Shown here: piece after piece, positions 45,091 to 53,082 of the stretch
How positions within the stretch are numbered: position 1 is the stretch's first letter
Layout: each line of letters starts with the position of its first letter
Source of the DNA: Thermoflexus hugenholtzii
GTDB taxonomy: Bacteria; Chloroflexota; Anaerolineae; Thermoflexales; Thermoflexaceae
NCBI RefSeq assembly: GCF_018771565.1
Contig: NZ_CP076326.1
Location: 2,480,001-2,544,000 of the forward strand
Direction of reading: 5' to 3'
DNA: 64,000 nucleotides
Notes under the pieces: model-generated
Told to the model about the DNA's origin: nothing
Database searches by the model: none
What the model saw: only the letters and a program-made list of their open reading frames with translations
Program-made: the position numbers and the translations under genes

Positions 45091-45131
45091 AAAAACAGAG
45101 GCTGGGAAGGCTCGCAACGCTTCCCAGCCTC
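45091..45131 (-). terminator. Rho-independent terminator of the LysM/M23 gene
   Basis: A perfect 12-bp stem (45120-45131 with 45098-45109), 10-base loop, followed on the minus strand by TGTTTTT. It lies 30 bases after the stop codon. Confidence 0.88.
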
Positions 45132-45160
45132 ATCCTTTAGATCCGAGAGGCGACGCTGAA

Positions 45161-46405
45161 CTACGGAAGCGCGCGCCAGGGGTTCACGAAGCCGCCGGGT
45201 CCCCGGATCTCGAAGTGCAGGTGCGGCCCGGTGGAACGCCCGGTGGAGCCCACCAGGCCGATGGTCGCCCCCTTGGCCACCTGCTGCCCGCAACCGACGA
45301 AGATCGCGCTGAGGTGCGCGTAGTACGTCTGATAACCGTTCCCGTGGTCCAGAACGATCAAGTTGCCGTAGCCAACGGTGCTCCAGCCGGCGTAAACCAC
45401 GGTGCCGGCGTCCGCCGCATAGACCGGATCGCCCAGGCGGCCGGCGAAATCCACCCCCGGATGGTAGGCGGTGAAATCGTAGCCGGACCGCCAGCGGCTG
45501 TTAACCGGCCAGATGAAACTTCCCGTGCCCAGCGGGGGAACCTGCACGCTGGGGCAGGCCCCCGAGGGCAGCCGCTTGCCGCCCGCCACCACCACATAGG
45601 CCTGACGGGGCGGGGTCCACCCCGCGAAGGGACGCGTGCCGCCCGGCACGATCAGCATCTGGCCCACCTGGGGCTCCCCGCCGTCCTGCAAGCCGTTCCA
45701 CTCCGCGTTGCGGATAGCCTCCGGGCTCACGTTGTATTTCTGGGCGATGGCCTCCAGGGTCTCCCCCTCTTTGACCACATGAAGCACGCCATCCACCGGC
45801 GGGATGTTCAGGACCTGGCCGATCTCCAGCATGTGGGGATCATCCTGGAGGACATCGTAGTTTGCCCAGAGGATGGTCTCAGGCCGCAGCTTGAACTTCT
45901 CCGCGATGCCGAAGAGGGTGTCGCCGGACTGGACGGTGTAGGTGATGATGCCCCTCCGGGGACGTTCCGGGATCTCGGTGTGGAGATCCACCTGGCGGAT
46001 CAGCAAGGCCGGGCTGTTCCGACGGGTTCCGCCCAGATAGGCGGATCGACGGAGCAGGGCCTGCAGCACCTCAGGGGAAGCCGGCTGAGCCGAGGCGGCC
46101 TGAGGGAGGCGCACCGGCTGGAACAGCCAGGCCGGAGCCGCACGGCCCTGGACGAGGCCCAGATAGACCAGGCCCACCGCCAGGACCAGTCCCACGTGCC
46201 GGCTGTAATGGGTCCACAAATCGAGGGCGAACGCCCCCGCTCTCCGGATCGGCTCCTGCAGCCGGGCGGCCCATCCTTCCAGCCAGGCCCGCGCCCAGGA
46301 ACCTACTCGCGACATCCACTCTGTATCCTCAATTGCGCGACGTTGCGGACGGCCCTCAATCCTCCCCCGTCGAGGGGACCTTGGCACCGAGGAGTGGGAA
46401 CTCAT
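45161..46405 (-). CDS. Membrane-anchored LysM and M23 peptidase protein
   Basis: A 414-residue protein: a basic cytoplasmic N-terminus, a membrane helix at 70-87, LysM repeats at about 155-202 and 207-253, and an M23 lysostaphin-type domain at about 313-405. The zinc ligands are H315 and D319 (HPGVDFAG) and H397 (HLHFE), with H364 as general base, so it should be an active cell-wall or glycan-bridge endopeptidase or a Gram-type equivalent. ATG 46405 has AGGAGG 9 bases upstream; ATG 46315 is a shorter option with a weaker site. It is followed by a strong terminator. Confidence 0.88.
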   Translation of the reverse strand: MSSHSSVPRSPRRGRIEGRPQRRAIEDTEWMSRVGSWARAWLEGWAARLQEPIRRAGAFALDLWTHYSRHVGLVLAVGLVYLGLVQGRAAPAWLFQPVRLPQAASAQPASPEVLQALLRRSAYLGGTRRNSPALLIRQVDLHTEIPERPRRGIITYTVQSGDTLFGIAEKFKLRPETILWANYDVLQDDPHMLEIGQVLNIPPVDGVLHVVKEGETLEAIAQKYNVSPEAIRNAEWNGLQDGGEPQVGQMLIVPGGTRPFAGWTPPRQAYVVVAGGKRLPSGACPSVQVPPLGTGSFIWPVNSRWRSGYDFTAYHPGVDFAGRLGDPVYAADAGTVVYAGWSTVGYGNLIVLDHGNGYQTYYAHLSAIFVGCGQQVAKGATIGLVGSTGRSTGPHLHFEIRGPGGFVNPWRALP

Positions 46406-46580
46406 CCCTCGGATCCTCCTGTGTGGGGGAGGGCGAGATGGCGGCTTTCCTCCCCCGCGGATGGAAGGCCCTCAGCCTTCCCTCCCGCCCGGGTCCGAGC
46501 GGGTTGCCCCCATTATAGGGGATCCCCCCTCCCCCCGCAAGCCATGGTTGTGAAAATCAAAACAAACGAGAGGGCTTCCG

Positions 46581-47057
46581 CTACCGAATCGGGCGGAAGC
46601 CTTGAAGGTCCAGGAGGCTGCCGACCCGCTCCGGGGCCGGGCGGAAGACGGCTTCCACCCGCATGCCGACGGCCCAGGGGGTTCCCTCATCCAGCAGGTC
46701 GTGGATGAAGAGGGCGTCGGCTCCATCCAGGCGGATCAGGCCGAGGGTGCGGGGATGCGCCAGCCGGCTCCCGTCCGGGGCGAGATACACCCGCGTCCAT
46801 GAGAGGAGCGTCCCCTGCGGGCCCACCTCCACCCATGCCCCCTCGTCCAGCCCACCCAGGCAGCGCTCACAGAAACGGCGGGCCGGAACGTAGGTATATT
46901 GACAACGGGGGCAGCGGGTCCCGTAGATCTTGCCGGCCTGCAGGCCGCGCAGCCAGCGCTCCCCGGCCACCCCTGCGGTGTAGACCCCCTCCAGCCGGAT
47001 CGTGCCGTGCCAGGCGCGGGCGTCCCGGGCATGAAGGATCCGTTCGATGAGCGCCAT
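46581..47057 (-). CDS. DUF35 zinc-ribbon/OB-fold protein
   Basis: A 158-residue DUF35 protein. The rubredoxin-like zinc ribbon has CPRCQYTYVPARRFCERC with four cysteines, and the OB fold follows (GTLLSWTRVYLAPDG and VGMRVEAVFRP). DUF35 proteins bind acyl-CoA and form complexes with thiolase-fold enzymes, for example in archaeal acetoacetyl-CoA/HMG-CoA synthesis and in steroid side-chain aldolases. It is the last of three genes: thiolase-like, DUF35, DUF35. AGGAGG precedes the ATG; the stop of the first DUF35 gene is 11 bases upstream. Confidence 0.88.
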   Translation of the reverse strand: MALIERILHARDARAWHGTIRLEGVYTAGVAGERWLRGLQAGKIYGTRCPRCQYTYVPARRFCERCLGGLDEGAWVEVGPQGTLLSWTRVYLAPDGSRLAHPRTLGLIRLDGADALFIHDLLDEGTPWAVGMRVEAVFRPAPERVGSLLDLQGFRPIR

Positions 47058-47068
47058 CAGGGCCTCCT

Positions 47069-47593
47069 TCAGGCTTCCAGGGGTCGGAAATACCGGATGT
47101 CGGTGATCGCGCCCTCCCGCTCGTGCGGCGGCTTCCAGACCGCTTGAACCCGCATGCCGACCCGGACCCGCTGGAGGATCTCCTCGAGGGTCTGCCCGAC
47201 CTCCCCCAGCTTGTGCAGAATCCCCATCCCGGGGGAGGCGCCATCGATGGCGATGACGGCAGGGACCTCCGGGACCTCCAGGCGGCGCATGTCCCAGGAG
47301 ATGGTGCACACCGAGAAGGTGATCACCGTGCCGGTATCGGCCAGGGGGACCCATTCGTCGGTGGGGCGGAAGCACTGCTCGCAGAACATGCGGGGCGGGA
47401 TCATCACCCGGCCGCAGGATCGGCAGCGCCGGCCGATCAGCCGGCCGTTCTTCAGCTCGGCCAGGAAGCGCCCCACCGCCACCCCGGTGTCCCAGGCGTA
47501 TTCGCCCCGCAACGGCGCCCGGGTGGTGAGCACCCGTCCCTGTTCGATGTCCTCCGGCCGGAGGCCGGTGGTGGGGTAGACCCAGCGCTCCAT
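47069..47593 (-). CDS. DUF35 zinc-ribbon/OB-fold protein
   Basis: A 174-residue DUF35 protein with zinc cysteines in CRSCGRVMIPPRMFCEQC and an OB fold (GTVITFSVCTISW, MRVQAVWKPP). Its N-terminal 45 residues (MERWVYPTTGLRPEDIEQGR) are longer than in the neighbour and may contact the thiolase-like protein. It starts 15 bases after the thiolase-like gene. Two DUF35 genes beside one thiolase-like gene suggest a heteromeric complex. Confidence 0.88.
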   Translation of the reverse strand: MERWVYPTTGLRPEDIEQGRVLTTRAPLRGEYAWDTGVAVGRFLAELKNGRLIGRRCRSCGRVMIPPRMFCEQCFRPTDEWVPLADTGTVITFSVCTISWDMRRLEVPEVPAVIAIDGASPGMGILHKLGEVGQTLEEILQRVRVGMRVQAVWKPPHEREGAITDIRYFRPLEA

Positions 47594-47608
47594 GGGGCTT
47601 TCCTCCTC

Positions 47609-48775
47609 TCAGATTCCCAGGATGATCACCGTGCCGACCTGCATCAGATCCCCCCAGGCCTGGGCCAGGCCCCGTCGGGGCTGGCCGGGCACCTGGCGCT
47701 TGCCGGCCTCCCCCCGGAGCTGCCAGAAGATCTCGGCCACCTTCATCAGGCCGGCGGCCGCGATAGGGTTCCCGACCCCCAGGAGCCCCCCGGAGGGCGT
47801 GACCGGCATGTCCCCGTCCCGGTTGGCGATCCCGAGGGCGATCAGCTCAGCGGCCTTCCCGCGATCCGCCAGCAGCAGCCCCTCCAGGTGATGCAGCTCC
47901 TTATAATCGAAGGGATCATAGGGCTCCACGATGTGGATCTCCTTGCGGGGCTCCTTGATGCCGGCCATCGCGTAGGCCTTGCGGGCGGCTTCTTCCACAT
48001 ACGTGGGGTAGGAGAGGTCCCGGTTGGTCCAGTATTGGGTGTCCAGGGACCAGCCCACGCCTTCCACCCAGACCGGCTTGTTCGTCACCCGCCGGGCCAC
48101 ATGCTCGGCGGCCATCACGATAGCCACCGCCCCGTCGCTGGTCGGGGAGACGTCCAGCCGCTGCACCGGCCAGGCCAGCACCTCTGAGTTCAGCACATCC
48201 TCCACCGTGATGTTCGGATCGCCCAGCTGGGCCGCCGGATGGTCGGCCGCGTTGCGCTTGTTCTTCACCGCCACCATCGCGATGTCCCGCTTCGTGAGCC
48301 CGTATTTCGTCATATATGCGTTCATCTCGAGGGCGAAGATCCACAGGAGGTTGGGGCCCAGGGGGCGCTCCAGGGTGTGATCGAAGATGTAATTGAAGGC
48401 CGCCTGCGGGTGCGGGTGGCAGGAGGACATCTTCTCCTCACACACCACCAGCACCGTGTCGAACATCCCGCTGGCGATGTGATACCAGCCCTGGATGGCG
48501 GCGAAGACCCCGGTCCCGCCGCCCACGTAACCCCGGATGGTGGGCTTGCCCCAGGCGCCTGCCCCCGGGCTCAGATACTCCACCTTCATATGGACCCCAT
48601 CGAAGGCATCGGGGGCGGAGCCCAGCACGACCGCGTCGATCTGATCCAGGGTCATCTCGCAAGACTCCAGGGCCTTGTGGGCGGCCTCCCAGGCCAGCTC
48701 CGGGCCGGTCTCCAGGGCCCGGCGCACGAACTTGGTCATCCCCGCACCGACGATGGCCACTCGCCGTCCCGCCAT
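47609..48775 (-). CDS. Thiolase-fold protein lacking the catalytic cysteine (SCP-x/Ltp2-like)
   Basis: A 388-residue thiolase-superfamily protein. Where active thiolases have VCGSG, it has V84-GGGTG, so the nucleophile is absent. The NEAF motif is replaced by YDPFDYKELHHLEGL, and the GHPxGxxG histidine by GVGNPIAAAG. It cannot be a normal thiolase. The nearest functional precedent is Ltp2-type retro-aldolases, which also lack the Cys and work with DUF35 partners; two DUF35 genes follow immediately. Substrate is unknown. Confidence 0.85.
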   Translation of the reverse strand: MAGRRVAIVGAGMTKFVRRALETGPELAWEAAHKALESCEMTLDQIDAVVLGSAPDAFDGVHMKVEYLSPGAGAWGKPTIRGYVGGGTGVFAAIQGWYHIASGMFDTVLVVCEEKMSSCHPHPQAAFNYIFDHTLERPLGPNLLWIFALEMNAYMTKYGLTKRDIAMVAVKNKRNAADHPAAQLGDPNITVEDVLNSEVLAWPVQRLDVSPTSDGAVAIVMAAEHVARRVTNKPVWVEGVGWSLDTQYWTNRDLSYPTYVEEAARKAYAMAGIKEPRKEIHIVEPYDPFDYKELHHLEGLLLADRGKAAELIALGIANRDGDMPVTPSGGLLGVGNPIAAAGLMKVAEIFWQLRGEAGKRQVPGQPRRGLAQAWGDLMQVGTVIILGI

Positions 48776-48804
48776 TTGGCCTTACCTCCTCGGGCAGATC
48801 CGCA

Positions 48805-49197
48805 TCACCAGAGGGTTTCCACCAGGCCGGAGCGCCGGATGATCTCATCGTAGGTGACCAGAACCGCCTCATAGCGCCGGGCGATGGCCACGATCACCCG
48901 GTCGTGCAGGTCCTCGATCTCCGGCAGCTCCCGCACCAGCGCCAACAGGTTGAGGTCCAGGGGCACCACCTCGAATCTCCCCCCGCCGAGCAGCGTGGCC
49001 AGGACGGCCTCCCAGAGGGGCGGGATCAGCTCCTTCTCCTCGATCCGGATCAGCTCCAACAGGACAACGATGGGGATCAGCCCTCTGGCCTCCCCTCGCT
49101 CGATCTCCCGGAAAGCCTGCCGGGCCGCCGGGCTGAGCCGCTCATCCCGCGTGAGATACCAGATCAGGGCGTGAGTATCCAGAACGTACGTTCTCAC
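48805..49197 (-). CDS. PIN-domain ribonuclease, putative toxin
   Basis: A 130-residue PIN protein with the first Asp in TYVLDTHALIWYLT, a Glu in VVLLELIRIEEKEL and further acids in EIEDLHDRVIVAIAR, then VLVTYDEII. The GTG at 49197 overlaps the upstream gene's stop (GTGA), showing translational coupling with a small helical partner. VapC-like type II toxin is the likely role. Confidence 0.85.
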   Translation of the reverse strand: MRTYVLDTHALIWYLTRDERLSPAARQAFREIERGEARGLIPIVVLLELIRIEEKELIPPLWEAVLATLLGGGRFEVVPLDLNLLALVRELPEIEDLHDRVIVAIARRYEAVLVTYDEIIRRSGLVETLW

Positions 49198-49418
49198 AGG
49201 AGCCTCGGTTTCGGCGGGATCAGATCCTCCCACTCTTCATGCCACCGGGCCTGGATCTCCCGTCGCACCTGGCGCACGAGCTCCGGGTCCACCCGCTGGC
49301 CGGAGAAGGAGGGAAGATGGCGGCGGTGAGCGGCCAGGATGAAGCGCAGCACGTGCTTGAGCATCAGGACCTCGTTCTCCAGCTGCTCCAGCCTTCCGCG
49401 TAGCTCCTCCGGATGCAT
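49194..49418 (-). CDS. Small helical protein, putative antitoxin of the PIN toxin
   Basis: A 74-residue protein with a leading coiled-coil helix (ELRGRLEQLENEVLMLKHVL), a basic middle and a tail WHEEWEDLIPPKPRLL that may dock on the PIN domain. It has no clear DNA-binding fold. GGAGG precedes ATG 49418; the longer frame upstream is GC-driven. Overlap with the PIN gene is the main evidence for its role. Confidence 0.65.
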   Translation of the reverse strand: MHPEELRGRLEQLENEVLMLKHVLRFILAAHRRHLPSFSGQRVDPELVRQVRREIQARWHEEWEDLIPPKPRLL

Positions 49419-49609
49419 GGGCACCTCCGGCCGATCGCGGGGAAGTTCATCCCGCGGCGCGGGGAACCTCTCCCCCTCCTCCCGGCGGCGGACCGTTCGA
49501 GGCGCCGCCCCGATGCTTCTGGCCCGGCCACAGGGAGGCATGGCGGGTCGGCTCGAAGGGCCGGCGTTCACCGACAAGCGTTCCGGGGACATCCGGGCAA
49601 GGCCCATCG

Positions 49610-50776
49610 TCAGGGCTCCCGACTCAGGATGGCCACCGCGCCGGTAGCGGTGGGCAGCCCGCGCCAGGAGGCCACCAGGGCCGTGCCGGCGTGCGGGATC
49701 TGCCGGGGACCGGCCTCCCCGCGCAGCTGGAGCACCGCTTCCAGCAGCCGGGCCAGCCCGGAGGCGTCCAGGAGATGGCCTTCCCCCAGACACCCGCCGG
49801 AGGGGTTCACCGGCAACTCCCCCCCGATTTCGGTCGCCCCCTCGGCCGTCCACCATCCGGCCTCCCCGGGACGGCAGAGGCCCAGGGCTTCCAGGTGCTG
49901 GAGCTCTTTATAGGCGAATGTGTCGTCGATCTCCACCAGATCGAAGGCCCGGCGGGGCGAACGGATCCCGGCCTGCTGATAGGCGATCTCGGCCGCCCGG
50001 CGGAGGTAACGGGCGCCCTCCCAATCCCGCCCCTCCAGGGTGTAGGAGTCGGTCGCCCATCCGATCCCGCGGATCCAGATCGCCCGGTCGGTCAGGGAGC
50101 GGGCGATATCCCCCCGCGCCAGGACGATCACCACGCATCCGTCGGCCGGCTCGGCGGCCATCAGGCGGGTGAGGGGCTCAGCCAGGGGCTCGCTCCTCAG
50201 CACATCTTCGACGGTGAGATCCGCCGGGAAGGCGGCGCGGGGGTTGCGCATGGCGTTGCGCCGGTTCTTGACCACCACCCGAGCCACATGCTCCAGAGGG
50301 GTGCGCGTGGCCTCCAGGTAGCGGCGCATCTCCAGCCCGGCGATGAAGAGGGGGTGGGCATCCAGGGGGCGCTGGAAGACCGGGTCCATGGCCAGGGCGG
50401 TGATCTGGGGGAGGTTCTGGATGTTGCTGGCCTTGCTGTGGGATTCGACGGCCAGGATGCGGGCGGCCCCCGCGGCGATCTGCATCACCCCCGCGGCCAG
50501 GGCCTGGAGGCCGTCGCCGGCGATGGTATGCACCGATTTCAGCACCGCCCCCATCTGGTCCGGGACGTATTCGTCGCTGATGGCGATGCCCTCGTGGAAG
50601 TCCTCCTCCGCGGTGACCAGGCCGTCCAGGTCCCGGCGGGGATGGATCCCTGCGTCGGCGTAGGCCATGGCCGCGGCCTCGAACATCATCTCCCGGAAGG
50701 AGAGGTCGGGGGTGATCGATCGGAAGCCGCTCCAGCCCACCCCGACGATGGCCACCTCGCTCATCAGGCGTCCCAT
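49610..50776 (-). CDS. Thiolase-fold protein lacking the catalytic cysteine (second copy)
   Basis: A 388-residue protein related to the one at 47.6-48.8 kb. The VCGSG loop reads I85-AGDG, so the nucleophilic Cys is Ala. NEAF is replaced by DDTFAYKELQHLEALGL and the last motif by NPSGGCLGEGHLLDASG. Both proteins share the YKELxHLE segment, so they form one subfamily and may heterodimerise with each other and with the DUF35 proteins. GGAGG supports GTG/ATG choice at 50776; ATG 50764 is possible. The PIN module separates the two genes. Confidence 0.82.
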   Translation of the reverse strand: MGRLMSEVAIVGVGWSGFRSITPDLSFREMMFEAAAMAYADAGIHPRRDLDGLVTAEEDFHEGIAISDEYVPDQMGAVLKSVHTIAGDGLQALAAGVMQIAAGAARILAVESHSKASNIQNLPQITALAMDPVFQRPLDAHPLFIAGLEMRRYLEATRTPLEHVARVVVKNRRNAMRNPRAAFPADLTVEDVLRSEPLAEPLTRLMAAEPADGCVVIVLARGDIARSLTDRAIWIRGIGWATDSYTLEGRDWEGARYLRRAAEIAYQQAGIRSPRRAFDLVEIDDTFAYKELQHLEALGLCRPGEAGWWTAEGATEIGGELPVNPSGGCLGEGHLLDASGLARLLEAVLQLRGEAGPRQIPHAGTALVASWRGLPTATGAVAILSREP

Positions 50777-50810
50777 CCGCAGCCTCCGCCGTGAGGATCC
50801 AGTACGAGAA

Positions 50811-50840
50811 TCCCCGGGCCGGGCGATCCCGGCCCGGGGA
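50811..50840. terminator. Hairpin after the second ABC operon
   Basis: A perfect 13-bp stem (50811-50823 with 50828-50840) and CGAT loop, 18 bases after the permease stop on the minus strand. Followed by TTCTCG, not a true T tract. Confidence 0.6.
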
Positions 50841-50857
50841 GTATGGGAGAGCTCCCT

Positions 50858-51883
50858 TTACTGCGTGCCCCGCATCCGCGGGTCCAGGGCGTCCCGCAGG
50901 CCGTCCCCCAGGAAGTTGAAAGCGAACATGGTGATGGCCAGGGCGAGGGCGGGGGCCAGGGCCTGGTTGGGATAGGTGCGGATCGCCTGGGCGCCCTGGG
51001 AGATCATCAGCCCCCAGCTGGGGGTCGGCGGGTTCACCCCGAGGCCGATGAAGCTCAGGAAGGCCTCGGTGGTGATGTAGGAGGGGATGGCCAGGGTCTC
51101 GGCCACGATCAGGGGGCCGATGATGTTGGGCAGGATGTGGCGGAACATAATGCGCAGGTGCCCCGCCCCGATGGCCCGGGCGGCCTCGATGAACTCCTTC
51201 TCCCGGACCGAGAGGACCTGCCCCCGGGCCAGGCGGGCCATGTTCTCCCAGGCCGTCAGCCCGATGCCCACGAAGATAAACAACATCCCCCCGAAGGCAG
51301 CGTCGATCTTATACATCTGGATCCGGATGGCGTCCCAGACCGAGCGGGCCTCCTGGGGCACCTGACGGAAGAACACCATCAACAGGATGATGAACAGCAA
51401 CCCCGGGAAAGCATAGAGAACATCCACCAGACGCATCATGATGTTATCCAGCCGCCCGCCGAAGTAGCCCGAGATCAGACCGTAGGTGGTCCCCACGATG
51501 AGGCTGATCAGCGGCCCCACGAAGGCCACCGTCAGGGACACCCGGGTCCCGTAGATGATGCGGCTGAAGAGGTCCCGCCCCACGTAGTCCGCTCCCAGCA
51601 GATAGCGGTCGCTGATCCGCGCGTAGGGCTGCATAAAGGGGAAGACCTTCACCATCCAGGCCGGGACCTTATCCCGGTCGGTCAGCACCTGCTTGTCGTA
51701 GGGATAGGGAGCGATGAGGGGTGCGAAGATCGCCACCAGGACGAGCAGGATGACGATCCCCGCCCCGACCATGGCTGCCCGGTTGCGGGAGAGCCGATAG
51801 AGGGCGTCCTCCCAGAACCCCACCGGCCGACGGGTGGGAACCGCGAGGGCCTCTGCCCCTCGACGCATCGCCTGCGTCGCCAT
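50858..51883 (-). CDS. ABC transporter permease (DppC/OppC type)
   Basis: A 341-residue permease with an extended N-terminus, first helix VGAGIVILLVLVAIFAPLIA, the segment LLGADYVGRDLFSRIIYGTR, the coupling loop EFIEAARAIGAGHLRIMFRH and C-terminal FNFLGDGLRDALDPRMRG. It is the last gene of a binding protein-DppB-DppC operon that lacks its own ATPases, so it must use ATPases encoded elsewhere. Confidence 0.9.
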   Translation of the reverse strand: MATQAMRRGAEALAVPTRRPVGFWEDALYRLSRNRAAMVGAGIVILLVLVAIFAPLIAPYPYDKQVLTDRDKVPAWMVKVFPFMQPYARISDRYLLGADYVGRDLFSRIIYGTRVSLTVAFVGPLISLIVGTTYGLISGYFGGRLDNIMMRLVDVLYAFPGLLFIILLMVFFRQVPQEARSVWDAIRIQMYKIDAAFGGMLFIFVGIGLTAWENMARLARGQVLSVREKEFIEAARAIGAGHLRIMFRHILPNIIGPLIVAETLAIPSYITTEAFLSFIGLGVNPPTPSWGLMISQGAQAIRTYPNQALAPALALAITMFAFNFLGDGLRDALDPRMRGTQ

Positions 51884-51904
51884 CGTCCACCTCGCTTCTC
51901 AAGA

Positions 51905-52906
51905 TCAGGTGTAACGGATCCGCGGATCCAGGAAGGCGTAGGTGATGTCAACAACCAGGTTGGCGATCACCAGGAAAATGGCGTAGATCAAAATGGTCCC
52001 CATGATCACCGGGTGATCCCGGTTGGTGATGCTGGTGACGAAGTAACGGCCGAGCCCCGGGATGCCGAAGATCGTCTCCGTCACGAAGGTCCCGGTCACC
52101 AGGGCGGCGAAGAGGGGACCGAGCACCGTGACCACCGGGATGAGGGAGTTCCGAAGGGCGTGGCGGACGATGACCAGGCGCTCGGCGAGGCCTTTCGCCC
52201 GGGCGGTGCGGATGTAGTCCTCCCGGATCACCTGGAGCAAACTGGCCCGGGTGAGGCGGGCGATGAGGGCGGAGCTGGCCAGCCCCAGGGCGATGGAGGG
52301 CATGATGGCGTGCGCCGGGGTCCCCCACCCCGTCGGCGGCAGCCACTTCAGCCACACCCCGAAGACCGAGACCAGGATCGGGCCCAATACGATCACCGGC
52401 ACCGAGACCCCGAAGATCGCCAGGCTCATCCCGAAGTAATCCAGGAAGGTGTTCTGGTTCAGGGCGGCCAGGATGCCCAGGGGGATCCCGATGCCTACGG
52501 CCACCAGCAGGGCGTAGACGCCCAGCTCAAAGGACACCGGCAGGTTCTGGCGGATGATGTCGTTGACGGAGCGGCTGCGGGAGGAATAGGACGGGCCCAG
52601 GTTGATCCAGAGGAAATAGCCCGGCCCGATCTTCCAGCGGATCAGCGCGTCCTCCTGGAGAGAGGTCGGCAAAGTGGGGGAATATCGGGGGACCAGGAGG
52701 TCGCGCATGTAGTAAAGATACTGGATCACCACCGGCTTATCGAGATGATATTTGGCCTCGATGTTCGCCCGGATCTCCGGAGGGAGCGGCTTCTCCCGGT
52801 CGAAGGGCCCTCCGGGCACCGCGTGCATGAGGGCGAAGGTGATCACCGTGATCACCCACAGCACCAAGAGGTTCCATAGCATCCGCCGCACGATGTAACG
52901 GAGCAT
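51905..52906 (-). CDS. ABC transporter permease (DppB/OppB type)
   Basis: A 333-residue permease: IVRRMLWNLLVLWVITVITF first helix, HAVPGGPFDREKPLPPEI conserved periplasmic region, coupling loop EDYIRTARAKGLAERLVIVRH and ending DITYAFLDPRIRYT. It lies 21 bases before the DppC-type gene and 176 bases after the binding-protein gene; that gap has two hairpins. Confidence 0.9.
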   Translation of the reverse strand: MLRYIVRRMLWNLLVLWVITVITFALMHAVPGGPFDREKPLPPEIRANIEAKYHLDKPVVIQYLYYMRDLLVPRYSPTLPTSLQEDALIRWKIGPGYFLWINLGPSYSSRSRSVNDIIRQNLPVSFELGVYALLVAVGIGIPLGILAALNQNTFLDYFGMSLAIFGVSVPVIVLGPILVSVFGVWLKWLPPTGWGTPAHAIMPSIALGLASSALIARLTRASLLQVIREDYIRTARAKGLAERLVIVRHALRNSLIPVVTVLGPLFAALVTGTFVTETIFGIPGLGRYFVTSITNRDHPVIMGTILIYAIFLVIANLVVDITYAFLDPRIRYT

Positions 52907-52968
52907 CTCCCCTCACTCCTGAGACGGAGTTCCGTTCGGCTGAGCTCCGGATCGATCTCCTCTTCCCG

Positions 52969-53069
52969 AAAACAGGGGAGGCCGGCAAGGGTCCTCTCCC
53001 CCGGCCTCCCCTGTTATACCTCATGTCGGCTCGTTTGAACAGGAGGGGGCGGCGCGCCGCCCCCTCCTG
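52969..53069 (-). terminator. Two tandem hairpins between binding protein and permease genes
   Basis: The first (minus-strand order) is a 15-bp perfect palindrome 53040-53069 with no loop bases. The second pairs 52971-52985 with 53001-53015 (15 bp) and is followed by TTTT on the minus strand. Together they probably stop most transcripts after the binding-protein gene. Confidence 0.65.
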
Positions 53070-53082
53070 CCGGCGTCAAGGC

